DNA of 64,000 nt from Chara braunii (GCA_003427395.1 BFEA01000053.1:2313130-2377129); one strand, 5' to 3'; positions 8,853 to 19,130 are shown, counted from the stretch's first letter. The notes: generated by a model from the letters alone, not told the origin. A program made the numbers and translations.

Positions 8853-10030
8853 CTAGTGGTACACCCTTGTGAGTCGGCTCAGCTGTTCGAGACTCGCCTC
8901 TGGTATGCGCTCCTCGGCATTGAGGACCTGGGTTACAATGGACTCTAGGACCACATAGCTGATATCCAATGAAGCCGCCGGGTCGACCTTCAGAATATGG
9001 GCCATGCATGTGGCCATCTCATCGTCTGCTAGGCTCCTGAGATATAACTTAGCCAACGGAATATCGTGAGTCTCGCTACAATCAAGATCTCCACTCGTCC
9101 CTTGCCGTAGATGTCATAAGATACCTCAAGGAAACGGTCACCATACAGTGACTTTCAGACAGCCTGCATAGCGAGATCAACACCGACAAGATGGCTGTAT
9201 CCATCTCCAAGATAAGGAACCCGTCCTTTCCCTCTGGAGGGGCCTATTACCCCCTCTGACTTGGGTTCTCCTGACATATGAAAATACGATCAATCCCCCT
9301 CTAGTAGGTAATGTGCCAAAAGATGAGCAATCCGCTGTAGCACTGCCCTCCGTCTGCGCCTCGTCCCTTTATCTTCATAACACGTACACGATCTATTCAT
9401 GTCCAGATAAGCTCAATCTCTGTGAGTATGCAAGTCAAAAGTAATCTCCAGGTCAACGTCGCTCACACTGCAAGGTCCCTGGTCCGACTCGTCAGTCTCT
9501 GATCTCTGGAAACAAGTGGTTATGGGGATTCCAGATCTGGCTACCTCAACGTCGCTCACACTGCAAGGTCCGTGGTCCGATTCGTCAGTCTATGATCTCT
9601 GGAAACAAGTGGTTATGGGGATTCCAGATCTGGCTACCTCAATGAGAGGCTTTGGATTGCAGACATCGAAATAAAAAAGGGTTCCACCAGGTGCCGAAGG
9701 GATGCGAGGAAACACCACGTGTAGCTAGTGATCCCTCCAATAGCTGTCCTTGCAAAAGATGTAGTCCACGATCCGGTTGCAGGTCGCACCCTTCACACCC
9801 TGATCAGCCTCTCAATGTATGCCTTGAGGTCAGGGACTCATTGGCTCTAATGGTGAAAGTCTGATGTCCAGTATGGCGATATCGAAGCTTCTCAATGAGC
9901 TTGCCCCACTTTGGAGCAGTAGCTCGCTCACACGCCAGCTTGACTGGTTTCTAACACAATCCGAGAGATATAAGTGGCTTCCCAGAGTGGCCTTGTCAGT
10001 GAGCAAAGTCCAGGTGATAATGATTACGTC
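8853..10030 (-). pseudogene. Decayed gene of unknown family, about 390 codons
   Basis: From about 10030 down to a TAG at 8853-8855 the minus strand reads as one protein if about three frameshifts and about eight in-frame stops are ignored. Recognisable pieces include KWGKLIEKLRYRHTGHQTF, NRIVDYIFCKDSYWRDH, FPRIPSAPGGTLFYFDVCNP, RVPYLGDGYSHLVGVDLAMQ and DIPLAKLYLRSLADDEMATC. Several stops are TGA where Arg (CGA) is a natural ancestor, the pattern of cytosine deamination at methylated CpG. An Arg-rich segment (KGTRRRRRAVLQR) lies in the middle. I recognise no domain. It could be a host gene copy or an unknown transposon ORF. A 93-bp tandem duplication interrupts it at 9454-9639. Confidence 0.5.
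9454..9639. repeat. 93-bp tandem duplication
   Basis: caacgtcgctcacactgcaa begins at 9454 and 9547. The two 93-bp copies differ at only a few positions and lie inside the decayed unknown gene. 93 is a multiple of three, so the duplication adds 31 codons without shifting frame. Confidence 0.9.
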
Positions 10031-10224
10031 CAAAAGAGCTCTGCCGGTTAGCAGCAACTGCGGAAGAGGCTGGCCTGAACAGGCCAGGCAAATCACGAAC
10101 TCATAGGCAAAAATGACCACCTGAGTGGGCCTGGCCAGCAGCAAATCGAGTATAAAAGGCCCGCTGGAACCGGTCTGGATAGCAGCAACACAAGTAAGTA
10201 AGGGCCTGCCTGTATCAGCCTGGC

Positions 10225-11040
10225 CAGCAGCGTCCAGCAACTCAAAGTAAGAGCCCGCCTGAATGGGCCGGACTAAACAGCAGCCAGCAACTCACTGGAA
10301 GGGCCTGCCAGAATGGGCTTGGCTGAACAGCAATCACCAAACCAAAATGGGGGCCGGCCTGAATGGGCCCGGGTGGTGAATTTAGCAACTCAAAATAATG
10401 GCCCGCCTGAACAGCAATCAGCAATTCAAAATAAAGGCCTGCCTGAATGGTGAACAGCAATCAGCAGGTTGAAGTATAGGCCCTGAGCAGCAATCAACCC
10501 GCCTGAATGGGCCTGGCTCAACAGCAATCAGCAGCTCGAAATAACAGCCCGCCTGAATGGGCCCTGCTGAACAGCAATTAGCAGCTTGAAATATGTGCCC
10601 GACTGAGCAGCAATCAACATCTCTAAATAAAGGCCCGCCTGAATGGGCCCGGCTCAACAGCAATCAGCAGCTTGAAATAACGGCCCGCCTGAATGGGCCC
10701 TGCTGGACAGCAATTAGCAGCTTGAAATATGTGTCCGACTGAGCAGCAATCAACAACTCTAAATAAGGACCCGGCGGAACAGCAATCAGCAGCTCAAAAT
10801 AAGGGCCTGCATGAATTGGCCCAACTGAACAGCCATAGTAACTTGAAATAAGGGGCTGCCTTGATGGGCCCGACTGAACAGCCATAGTAACTCAAAATAA
10901 GGGCCCGCCTGAATGTGGCCGCTGAACAGCAATCAGCAACTCGAAATAAGGGTCCGCCTGAATGGGCCCGGCTGAACAGCAATCAGCAAGTTTAAATAAG
11001 GGCCCGCCTGAATGAGCCTGGTCAGCAGATTACCACGGCT
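10225..11040. repeat. Degenerate minisatellite, about 50-60 bp units
   Basis: Roughly fifteen variants of a unit containing gcccgcctgaatgggcc, ctgaacagcaatcagca and ctcgaaataagg. Unit length varies through small indels. Minus-strand frames with GPIQAG and ELLIAV repeats are products of the unit, not evidence of a gene. It lies within the CID intron. Confidence 0.85.
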
Positions 11041-11420
11041 GCAAGAAACCGAACTGCCACTCACCAATCAGCAGGACTAAACCGCAGCTCCCCAATCGAT
11101 GGGACTGAGCTGCAGATCCAAACAGCAGGACTGAACTGCAGCTCGCCAATCAGTGGGGCTGAACTGCCAATAATCGTCTGCACGGGAACAGAACAGCACT
11201 ACCGTCCATGCAGGGAGTGAAACTCGAATTATTGCCTGCCCAGGGACTGACTAGCGAATTCCAGGACAGCACTGCAGATAACGGGGATCGAATCACAATG
11301 ATGGCAATAACCAGGATCGAACAGCAGCTACCAGGATCGAGCTGCAGCTACCAGGATCGAACGGCGGATACCAGGACGGACCTGCAGTTACGAGGACTGA
11401 GCTGCAGTTACCAAGTGGTC
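11041..11420. repeat. Second minisatellite, 20-40 bp units
   Basis: Two related patterns follow the first array: caatcag-ggactgaactgcag units (11050-11180) and about 21-bp ctgcagctaccaggatcgaa units (11290-11410). Both are degenerate. No protein is called. Confidence 0.7.
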
Positions 11421-12071
11421 TACTTCACCGTGCTGGAAATTGTTCAGGCGCCCAACACACTGAGTCTACTAGCATCCTAACTTTTGGCCCCTCCTTCAAT
11501 CAGCATGAGCGCTGGCGCACGGTCCCGACTTGCAACCAATCAAATCTAGCACAAGCGAATGGTCTTGATCTGTTAGTGCGTACGACGATGGCTGATGCCG
11601 CAGCAGCGAGTGATCCTGTTCCAACAAGGGCGAGCATGTAACAGCCTATCAGTCTGCGTGAGCAGAAGTATGTGGTCCCGGCCAACCAATGTGCTTGGCG
11701 ACGACCAATCAGGGTGCTCAGTAGTCTCCGGCTTCAATACCCCAAAGCGCGAGGCCAAGCCATCAATCAACGTGAGCAGTGATACATCTGATCTACCGAT
11801 GCAAGTGACACCGTGCAAAGCCAAACTACCAGTTAGTGCACGCCAGCGATATGAGCGGGCAATGAATGGTCCTTAGACAATGATCTGTCGAGTGAGCGCA
11901 TGGGCGCACATGCTCATATTTTTGTTCGACAAGGCACGCGAGTTTATGGCAAACTTAACCGCTCCTCTCGGACCTGCTGGTATACTCACGTTTGTGACTT
12001 CGTTCCAGTCGCGTTTGCCGGTACGTGATTCCGGTTGGGCAACGTGCACAAGCCTCGTTGCTTCAAACCAA
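11421..12071. other. Intron sequence, nothing recognised
   Basis: Mixed unique DNA in which a string of caatca(g/a)-gtgagc type recurs a few times. No ORF, RNA or LTR end was identified before the TG of the family A LTR at 12072. Confidence 0.4.
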
Positions 12072-13142
12072 TGTTACATGCTGCGCCTGCAACAGGCTGC
12101 ACGGGCCATTATCAGGCCCGTGTCGTTTTCAGCCCGAAAGCCTGAAAACAAGGGCCTACAGGCCCTGTGTCGTTTCAGCCTGGAAGCCTGAAAACAAGGG
12201 CCTACAGGCCCTGTGTAGTTTCAGCCTAAAACAGGGCCTTCCCGGCCCTGAGTCTTTTTAGCCTGAAACGGAGGGCCATTTTCAGGCCCTCATACGATCG
12301 ACCTGCCCTGAAACTCAGGCACCAGACCATGGTTTTAGCACAGGCCATTTTGGGCCTGTTTTCAAGACAACCCTTGGTTGAGTTTCAACGCCAGGGTCTG
12401 GCACGTTTTGGCATTGGGAAGAGCCGCCTCCTGGACGGGCCAGCACTATATAGGACTGGCCCGCCCTGCTGGCTGCAGGTAGTTCCTAGGTACTTCCCAA
12501 GCAATTCACGTGCAGTTCAGGAGGCAGGAGGTAGTTTTCAGGATTCGGCAGCAGCACTCTGGAGGAGCACTGCAGGAGGAATAGTAGCGCTAGCAGTAGT
12601 CTTCAGCGCTGGGCGCTAGTAGCGTTTGCAGTAGTCTTCAGCGCTGGGCGCTATTAGGAGCTAGAGTAGTACTAGAGAGAGAGAGATTGGGCGGAGGCCA
12701 GGGAGACTTACCTGTAGCGACATAGCTCCAGCTTCGCCTTTGAGGTACCTGCAGCACGGCGCCATCTTCACAGGTTAGTATTTGGCACATGAGAGAGAGA
12801 GAGTTCTGTTCTTCTTCCTCTTCTCAGTCCACCATCTCACTCTCACCCTCTCGCTACCTGACTTCACTGCATCAGCAGACTACGAGAGAGCGGGCTTGGT
12901 GACTTTTGGCTCCAGACTGGACATTGGGCTTCAAACATTTGACGGGGGATTATCTGGGACTTGTAATGAAGAATTGGTGTTGACGACATTGCCATCTCCC
13001 CCTGTCTTCTTCTTCTGATCCCCTCCTCTTCGTCTGTGTATGGTCTGGACCTGGCGCATTCTTCCTATGTGCAGCGCCAGGCCCCTTCACACCTTGTGAT
13101 GAGGATGATGTATGTTTGGTCTGTACTGTAACATTGATCGGG
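12072..13142 (+). mobile_element. LTR, family A (plus), 3'-truncated
   Basis: Starts TGTTACATGCTGCGCCTGCA, the U3 start of family A, and follows the family through the paired U3 repeats, the TATA hairpin (12437-12462), the ACTTACCTG motif (12706-12714) and CAGGTTAGT (12771-12779). It stops near 13142 (gtaacattgatcggg), well before the usual end GGGCATGTAACA. It then joins family A leader sequence lying in the opposite orientation, so this is a rearranged copy. Confidence 0.75.
12437..12462 (+). promoter_or_regulatory. TATA box in hairpin loop, LTR A
   Basis: GGGCCAG and CTGGCCC form a perfect 7-bp inverted repeat around cactatatagga. The TATATA core sits in the loop. In the other strand orientation the same structure recurs at 23656-23681 and 31410-31435. 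It is the likely core promoter of the family. Confidence 0.7.
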
Positions 13143-13241
13143 ATTTCCCGTACCGTTTTCAGAAAAAGAATTTCGAAAAAAAGCCGAGTACGGACGCCGC
13201 CCGGCCGGGTGGGGCCGGGTGGACCGCCCGGGCAAACCGGG
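13143..13241 (-). mobile_element. Family A leader fragment plus GC-rich junction
   Basis: gggatttcccgtaccg at about 13141 matches the 5' leader of the family A element at 30091-30108 but in the orientation opposite to the adjoining LTR. It passes into a very GC-rich ccgggtggggccgggtgg stretch that runs into the assembly gap. Confidence 0.55.
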
Positions 13242-13507
13242 NNNNNNNNNNNNNNNNNNNNNNNNNNNNNNNNNNNNNNNNNNNNNNNNNNNNNNNNNNN
13301 NNNNNNNNNNNNNNNNNNNNNNNNNNNNNNNNNNNNNNNNNNNNNNNNNNNNNNNNNNNNNNNNNNNNNNNNNNNNNNNNNNNNNNNNNNNNNNNNNNNN
13401 NNNNNNNNNNNNNNNNNNNNNNNNNNNNNNNNNNNNNNNNNNNNNNNNNNNNNNNNNNNNNNNNNNNNNNNNNNNNNNNNNNNNNNNNNNNNNNNNNNNN
13501 NNNNNNN
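13242..13507. other. Assembly gap (266 N)
   Basis: 266 consecutive N. Reading frames that span it have no meaning. Single N also occur at 16460 and 21073. Confidence 1.
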
Positions 13508-14337
13508 GAAGAGGAGGAGGAGAGAAGATGGGCGGAAGAGGAAGAGGACGAGAGAAGAGGAAGGAGAATAAGATGAGGGGGAGGCGGGGAGGAGAGAAGA
13601 AGAAGAAGAAGAAGGGAACAATTTTTTTTTTTTCTTTTCTTACCTGTTGTTTACCTCGCGACCTATCGCTGACGAATGGAACAAAAAAAAAAAAAAAAGG
13701 AAGATAGTCGGAAGAGGAGGAGGCGGAGAGAAGAAGAGGAAGAAGAAGAAGAAGAAGATGGCGGCGGCGGCAGGGCGGTAGGGTATGGTGGCGGCGGCGG
13801 CAGGGAGGTAGATGCGGCGGTCTAAGAAGAAGAAGAAGAAGAATAAGAAGAAGATCGGTGGAAGAGGAGGAGGAGGAGAGAAGAGGAAGGAGAATAAGAT
13901 GAGGGGGAGGCGGAGGAGGAGAGAAGAAGACGAAGAAGAAGACGAAGAAGAAGAAGACGAAGAAGAAGAAGAAGAAGAAGAAGAAGAAGAAGATGGCGGA
14001 GGCGGCAGGGCGGTAGGGTATGGTGGCGGGGTATGGTGGCGGGCTGCAGCGGCGGTCCTTCAGGAAGAAGAAGATGAAGATGGGCAGAAGAAGAGGAGGA
14101 AGGAGAAGAGGATGAGGGGGAGGTGGGGGAGGAGAGAAGAAGAAGAAGAAGAAGAAGAAGAAGAAGAAGAAGAAGAAGAGATGACGAGCGGAGCAGTTTT
14201 TTTTTTTTTCTTACCTGTCGTTTATCTCACGACCTATCGCTGACGAATGGAACAACAAAAATAAAGAAAAAGAAGATAGTGGGTTGGAGTAGGAGAGAAG
14301 AAGAAGAAGAAAAAGAAGAAGAAGAAGAAGAAGATGG
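13508..14337. repeat. GAA/GGA-rich repeat with two diverged copies
   Basis: Two GAA/GGA-rich blocks alternate with a conserved string tttcttacctgt(t/c)gttta followed by gacctatcgctgacgaatgg, seen at about 13633-13680 and 14205-14250 (offset about 570 bp). The Glu/Arg-rich frames are simple-sequence products. The purine-rich strand is consistent, so triplex-forming DNA and assembly trouble are both plausible, as the neighbouring gap suggests. Confidence 0.8.
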
Positions 14338-14859
14338 TGAGAGGGGGACGAACGACGGGCCACTCCACGACGCTGGCGACGGGCAACGGGGGACTCCACG
14401 ACGACGGGGGAGTGTACCTCCCAGGCGATGGCGACAACGGGCAGCAGGAGGAGCGAGGGCGGCTGAACCTCGAACGCAGGCAGCTGGGGAAAACCAAGGC
14501 CCCGTTTGGACAGCCGATGCAGGCCGCCCCAGCCAGTCGGTTGTTCAAACGGGGCCTCGTTTTTCCCTCCAAAAATCAAACGGCCCTCTGGCCGTCGATC
14601 ATGGATGATCGACGGCCGGAGGGCCGTCACAAATTTCAAAAAAAAAACTGGCCTCACGGGCATGACGCGCCGTTTTTTGGGCCTGGTCGGACTCTGTAGG
14701 CCCTAAGGATGCCACAACTCGGCTATTCGGGGTGGGAACACCCCCCCCCAACAAGGTGTGCTGGGGGTGCCCGGCCCCCAACTGGGCCGCCCGCCCTGAC
14801 AGGCCGCCCGGGACCTCCCCCGGGCAGGCGCTGGTCGGCCAGGCGGCCCGGATTTGTAC
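14338..14859. other. GC-rich DNA with large inverted repeats
   Basis: Contains a near-perfect 46-bp palindrome at 14581-14626 (22-bp arms, one mismatch, 2-base spacer). A 19-bp-arm inverted repeat, gccccgtttggacagccga, at about 14501-14555 has two mismatches. C- and G-runs lie at 14740-14830. The second hairpin resembles the GGCCCAAACG hairpin of LTR E. No gene recognised. Confidence 0.55.
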
Positions 14860-15206
14860 TCAGAAAAAAAAAGATATCCCCAATTTTTAAGTAACGGGAA
14901 ATGCAACAAGAAATCGAAATTTTCGAAAAGAAGGATATTCCGGATTTTCAACAACGAAATTTTGAAATTTCAGAAGGAAAACGAAAAATGGAAATTTCAG
15001 ATGTTGCGCTGCAACAGAATAGCGAGAAAACAAAATCCAAGAAAAGAAAAAAAAAAATTCCGATTTTCGGTAGTAAGGTCAAAATCGTGATTTTGGGGGC
15101 TAACTAGTGTGCTCTAATCAATCAATAAAGACTAATCAGCTACCTAGTCCCCGCACATGTGTCATATCAGGTTGTCCTGGTTCACGTGCGGCATTTCGAT
15201 ACCAAC
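14860..15206 (-). mobile_element. Family A 5' leader with primer-binding site
   Basis: AT-rich DNA matching 30130-30478 of the complete family A element, for example gatattccggattttcaaca and gattttgggggctaactagt. It ends with tttcgataccaac (minus: GTTGGTATCGAAA), the tRNA-iMet-type PBS next to the LTR. No gag follows; homology stops at about 14860 in GC-rich DNA. Confidence 0.75.
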
Positions 15207-16278
15207 TGTTACATGCCCAGTTGGGCGATGTACATAGAAACCGAGTATCCGCAATGTGATGAAAAGGACTGAATGGACAATGCAGTGCAAGTAGAATCTC
15301 AATAAGCAATGTGCATTCTAATACATACAAAATGGTGCTGAATAGCGCAGGGAAGACTTAGATACAAAGCGTGACCTGACCGGGACTGACCTCATTCACG
15401 TAGTATAAGATAGCGAAGCAGAATGCTAGAATGCTAATGACTATAGCCCAATCAATGCTTGAACGCATACCAAACATACATCGTATCCTTGTGGAGCCTG
15501 GCGCTGTACACAGGAAGAAAGCGCTAGGTCCAGACATACACAGACGAAGAGGAGGGGATCAGACGAAGAGAGGGGGAGAGATGGGAATGTCGTCAACACC
15601 AAGTCTTTGTCACAAGTCCCAAATAATCCCTCGTCGTAATGTCTGAAGCCCAAAAGTCGAGTCTGGATCCAATGTCACCAAGCTCTCTCTCTCACTCTTC
15701 TCTCGTAGTCTGCTGATGCAGTGAAGTCAGATAAGGAGAGGGTGAGAGGGAGATGGTGGACTGAGAAGAGGAAGAAGAAGCCAGATACTAACCTGTGACG
15801 TTGGCGCTGTGCTCAGGTACCTCGAAGACGAAGCTGGAGCAACGGCGCTGCAGGTAGGTACTCCTGGCCTCCGCCCAATCTCTCTCTCTAGTGCTATCCT
15901 AGCTATGGCGCCCAGCGTTGAAGACTACAGCTACCTACTGCGCCCAGCGCTGAAGAGTAAGGCTAACGCTACGACTACTCTTGGCAGCGCTCCCTCCAGA
16001 GTGCTGCTACCGAATCATGAAGTGCCTGCCCGTGAAGTGCATGGGAAGTCCCTATGTACTACCTCGGCCTGCCTCCTAATTGCCTGAAGGGCGAGCCAGG
16101 CCGAGGAGGCTGCTCTTGCCAATGCCGAAGTGTGTCGGGGGCTGGCGCTGCAGCATCTGTTGAGGCTGGCGTGGGAACAGGCTAAGAATAGCCTGTTCCC
16201 GAAACCCTGGTTCGGTGCCTGAGTTTTAGGGCCGGTCGTTCTGATGAACGATCGAAAATGGCCCTTCGTTTCAGGCAA
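15207..16278 (-). mobile_element. 5' LTR, family A (minus), truncated in U3
   Basis: Begins TGTTACATGCCCAGTTGGGC at 15207 next to the PBS and follows family A to about 16278. ACTAACCTG is at 15787-15795 and CAGGTAGGT at 15851-15859. The TATA hairpin region has been deleted near 16100, and the U3 end is missing where family B LTR sequence begins at 16286. With the leader it forms a 5' end of an otherwise lost element. Confidence 0.75.
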
Positions 16279-16285
16279 AAAAGGA

Positions 16286-17400
16286 TATTGCGATCCTGGT
16301 CATTTCCCAAGTGCAAATTCACAATGAAAGACAATGCCACCCAATTGCGAGAGAAATGAAAGCACTTGCAAAAAGATAGAGACCAGAGGAGAGAGAAAGA
16401 AGAAGAAGAAGAGGAAGATGTACACCAGCAAGACCAATGACAATTCCCCCTTCTCTCTCNACCTTCCTCCTCCTCCTTCACTTCACCAATCTTATTCTTC
16501 TCTCAATAATAATAATAACAATGAATGGATGAACGAGAATCAATATCTGAAGTTCCCTCTTACTGCTGACTCAACTCAACAATAACAACAACAACAACAA
16601 CCAGTCCACCATGGTTATGGCTTCCCTCCTTCAGCCTCCTCTCTCATGCATAGGCTATGGCGGACTAATGAGGGCCTTGCCCTGACGTCCAAAGGACAAC
16701 CCAAAGCAGCTATGGTGCTGCGCTGATGTCCAAAGGACAACCCAAAGCAGCTATGCCGTTGCTGACTGGTCCGCCATGCCTGACTCCTCCTCGAGCTTCC
16801 TTGGTGCAGCACTACCCCAACTGGGGCTTTCCAGATGCAGCGCCCAACAAGGTGATGAAGATGGTGTCTACCATAGCCGGGTAAGTGCCTCGCCACTCTC
16901 CTACCATGCGCCCTTCTTCCTCCTCCTCAAGCTGGGCTGCTCTCCATAGCCAGGCTGAGCTCCAGCGGTCCTTCACGTCAAGCAGCACTGCACCAGTCCA
17001 GAGGTGGGCTCCAGCAGCATGTCGCCAATCCTTGCACACCGCAAATGAGGAAGAGCTCTTTGCTCTTCCTGGAGATATAGCGGCCTACCGACCTCCTGGG
17101 CGGTGACTTCCTAGGCCGAGCGGCCTCCCAGCAACCGGTACCTCCTCCCTTTCGGAGGGAAACATCATTGCAGGCTCTGCTATCCTCCGTACAGGCCCTA
17201 GACCCGGGCTACTTGGACTGGTACCGGCCTACCTCTAACCTACCGCTACTGGGCCTCTAAAAATGCCAACTTTTTGTCTTCTTCTGCTCGGCCTCCAGTA
17301 CCCGACTTGTCTACCACTACTTCAGTGGTACCGGCCTACCTGCTACTTGAGTGTTTTTCCCCTCTGCTCTAAGTGCCGCGGGCCTACCCCCGCTACTCGA
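16286..17400 (-). mobile_element. LTR, family B (minus)
   Basis: The reverse complement of the family B LTR at 51992-53155. It begins tattgcgatcctggtcattt (end of U5), carries GAA tract, caacaa repeat, cgggtaagt (16877), hairpin 17048-17070 and ggtaccggcctac repeats, and stops at 17400 where integrase coding sequence starts. Neither PBS nor target duplication is visible, so the junctions are probably rearranged. Confidence 0.7.
17048..17070 (-). other. Perfect hairpin in LTR B
   Basis: AGGAAGAGC-tcttt-GCTCTTCCT. The copy at 7907-7928 has AGGGAGAGC/GCTCTCCC: the A to G change in one arm is matched by T to C in the other. The loop tcttt is identical. The outermost pair is lost in the other copy. 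Confidence 0.7.
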
Positions 17401-17793
17401 GAGATCCTAGATATTGTAGGAGATCAACCGGATGGGCCTTCATACGTGATTCACATCCCACCTCACTTATGCACATACCCTGTTTTCCATGCTTCCAAGT
17501 TGGCACCTTTCGCTGCTACAGAGCAGTTTCCTTCAAGAAGATCAATGCTTCCCCCAACCATGGACGGCGAGGTGGACATCGATCAGATCGTGGAGCATCA
17601 AATGATGCCTGTTCCTCGACCTTCAGGCAGAGGGCGCCCTCCTAAACCGAGAATGCAGTATCGTGTGAGCTTCAGACATCACCTCAATTCGAAGGAAGAT
17701 CGCTGGTTCACACGAGAAGATCTTCTGAGAACAGCACCTCAAGTGATTGCAGGCTATGAAAGAGAACGAAAAGGGAAGATGCCTGCAGAATAA
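17401..17793 (+). pseudogene. Ty3/gypsy integrase C-terminal region, family C
   Basis: The frame reads LDIVGDQPDGPSYVIHIPPH, then YPVFHASKLAPF, MDGEVDIDQIVEHQMMPVP, a Gly/Arg/Pro linker, and YRVSFRHHLNSKEDRWFTRE to a TAA. This is the SH3-like/GPY-type end of integrase followed by a chromodomain-like module (the aromatic and WFT positions agree). The catalytic core and N-terminus are absent: the frame begins where LTR B ends. It is followed by a polypurine tract and the family C LTR, the usual 3' order. A parallel copy lies at 46708-47166. Confidence 0.75.
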
Positions 17794-17818
17794 GTGACTT
17801 CTCAGAGGACTAACGAAG

Positions 17819-17830
17819 TAAAGGAGGGAA
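17819..17830 (+). other. Polypurine tract, family C
   Basis: taaaggagggaa lies directly before the LTR start TGCGAGG, the expected place for the plus-strand primer of reverse transcription. Confidence 0.65.
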
Positions 17831-18832
17831 TGCGAGGCTCTGGGTCCTCGGCAGGCCTGAGGGGGCCCGGTTACAGTTGTGCCCGCCCTAAGTGAAGGCG
17901 GGCCAGATATTTCACAAGAGGCCTTTGACTGTCAATTTCATATTTTTGGGGTACAGGCAGTTGTGACGCGCCAGTTGGTTGAAAGAAACACAGGCCGAGC
18001 AACAAAGACACTTCCACGGCTTACCGGGCCTTTCCAAAGAATGCTGGCCCTGGGCGTGAATCGCAGCCTCGTACAATGACAGTTGGGAGGCCCAACCGAA
18101 CGAGGCCCAGTAGCTGCAGAGCAAAGGCAGCATCCTGGGGCCCTCCGGAAGCTTCTGGGCCCAGGCCAGTGCAGCCAGGCTGTGCGAGCAGGCCAGCTCT
18201 TTCCATAAAGGAAAGAGCTCTCCCCTGCCAGCCTCATTCAGGCACTCGCATGCTGGCGGCAGCGCTGCAGGAGCAATTGCTCGTGGGCTGCTGCTAGCGC
18301 TGAGAGGCGAGGTGCAGCACGTGCGGTCGTGCAGGGAAGCAGGGCGCTGCTGAGGGCAGCGCCATAGCCCAGCCACCATAGCTGGTGGGCTTGGACTACA
18401 GTGAGGCGCATGAGTGATCTTCGGGTGTAAGAGAGGACATGCGTGGGTGTAAAGTCAGGGAAGGGCGATGGATGAGATGTGAGGGCACATACCTTGTATT
18501 GGCGATGGTCTGCATAAGGGCGACATCTTCAAGTACTTCGGGTTGCCGCTGATGTCAACAGCTGCATTGTCTACTAGTAGGCTGATCGTAGCTGTGTAGG
18601 AGTAGGCTGGGCGCTGAGCGCCAAGTAGGAGTGTGAAGGGACTGGACTCTTGTGTTGTGGCGGAGAGAGAAGCTCTCCTTGACATTGGTTGTCAGTACTA
18701 CGAACCTCCATTGGTGTATTATTGGTGCAATGCTGCTCTCTGGACACAGTGTGACTATCTGGCTTTCAATGTGATGGTGTGATCTGGAATTTGTCATCTC
18801 GCTGTTGCTTATTTTCCTTGCATTTAAGAAAA
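17831..18832 (+). mobile_element. 3' LTR, family C
   Basis: Begins TGCGAGGCTCTGGG after the PPT and ends CCTTGCA. The same ends occur in the copies at 47241-48239 and 45589-46132. It contains the string ccctaagtgaagg, a TATA-like hairpin at 18195-18219, a gtgagggcacatacctt module (family form CATACCTGG) near 18480 and a T/G-rich U5. It is the downstream LTR of a mostly deleted element represented by the integrase tail before it. Confidence 0.75.
18195..18219 (-). promoter_or_regulatory. TATA-like element in a hairpin, LTR C
   Basis: AGCTCTTTCC-ATAAA-GGAAAGAGCT, a perfect 10-bp stem with the A/T core as its loop. A related copy at 44964-44980 has CTTTCC-TATAT-GGAAAG. Strand of the promoter is not settled because the palindrome is symmetric. 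Confidence 0.5.
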
Positions 18833-19130
18833 TGTACTTGAAAAACCCTCAGGACTCAGCACGTAAATGTTTTGTAGAACTTTGCGTGGAGGTCAGTTTT
18901 GTAGAACTTTGTATAGAACTGTATTCGTGCTTAGATGGGCTCAGTCAGAAGGTCAGCTGTAATCATGCAATATTCAGTGGATTCATCGTGCTCGATTGAC
19001 CTTCTCAGATGGCAACATGTGTGAGGTGAATGGTTGGTGATTGGTGCTCAATATTGTCATTTGCAGTTGAAAGTTGGGGTTGTGAGCGTTTGCTGGGTTG
19101 AGTCTGACTACTTTTATATCTGTTGTCCAG
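18833..19130 (+). other. CID intron, 3' part
   Basis: AT-richer unique DNA ending in a T/C-rich tract and the acceptor ttgtccag. The string tgtagaactttg occurs twice (near 18870 and 18900). No coding evidence apart from the following exon. Confidence 0.6.

Larger units (their letters stand above)
6898..19130 (+). other. 12.2-kb intron of the CID-like gene
   Basis: Bounded by a GT (6898, gttgta, a weak donor) and a good acceptor (tatctgttgtccag, ending 19130). The flanking exons are adjacent in the protein and the phases match (1 base plus 2 bases make the Ala codon). The intron is filled with LTRs of families A, B and C, a SINE, a decayed unknown gene, minisatellites, GAA-rich DNA and an assembly gap. 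The stretch 6898-7337 shows nothing else recognisable. Confidence 0.75.

Noticed and set aside
10225-11040. CRISPR-like array
   Set aside because: Units are degenerate, about 50-60 bp, without constant direct repeats and unique spacers, and the context is eukaryotic.
12706-12714. A U1 snRNA gene or pseudogene behind the ACTTACCTG motifs
   Set aside because: Only the first 9-12 bases match; the Sm site, stem-loop I loop and downstream U1 sequence are absent, and promoter elements (USE) were not seen.
13112-13707. Reading frames of 150-220 codons across the gap
   Set aside because: Most codons are N; the ends are GAA/GGA repeat and GC-rich LTR leader. Not evidence of a protein.
13812-14243. 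Glu/Arg-rich 'proteins' of 140-160 residues
   Set aside because: Direct translation of GAA/GGA microsatellite in either strand; no other sequence content.
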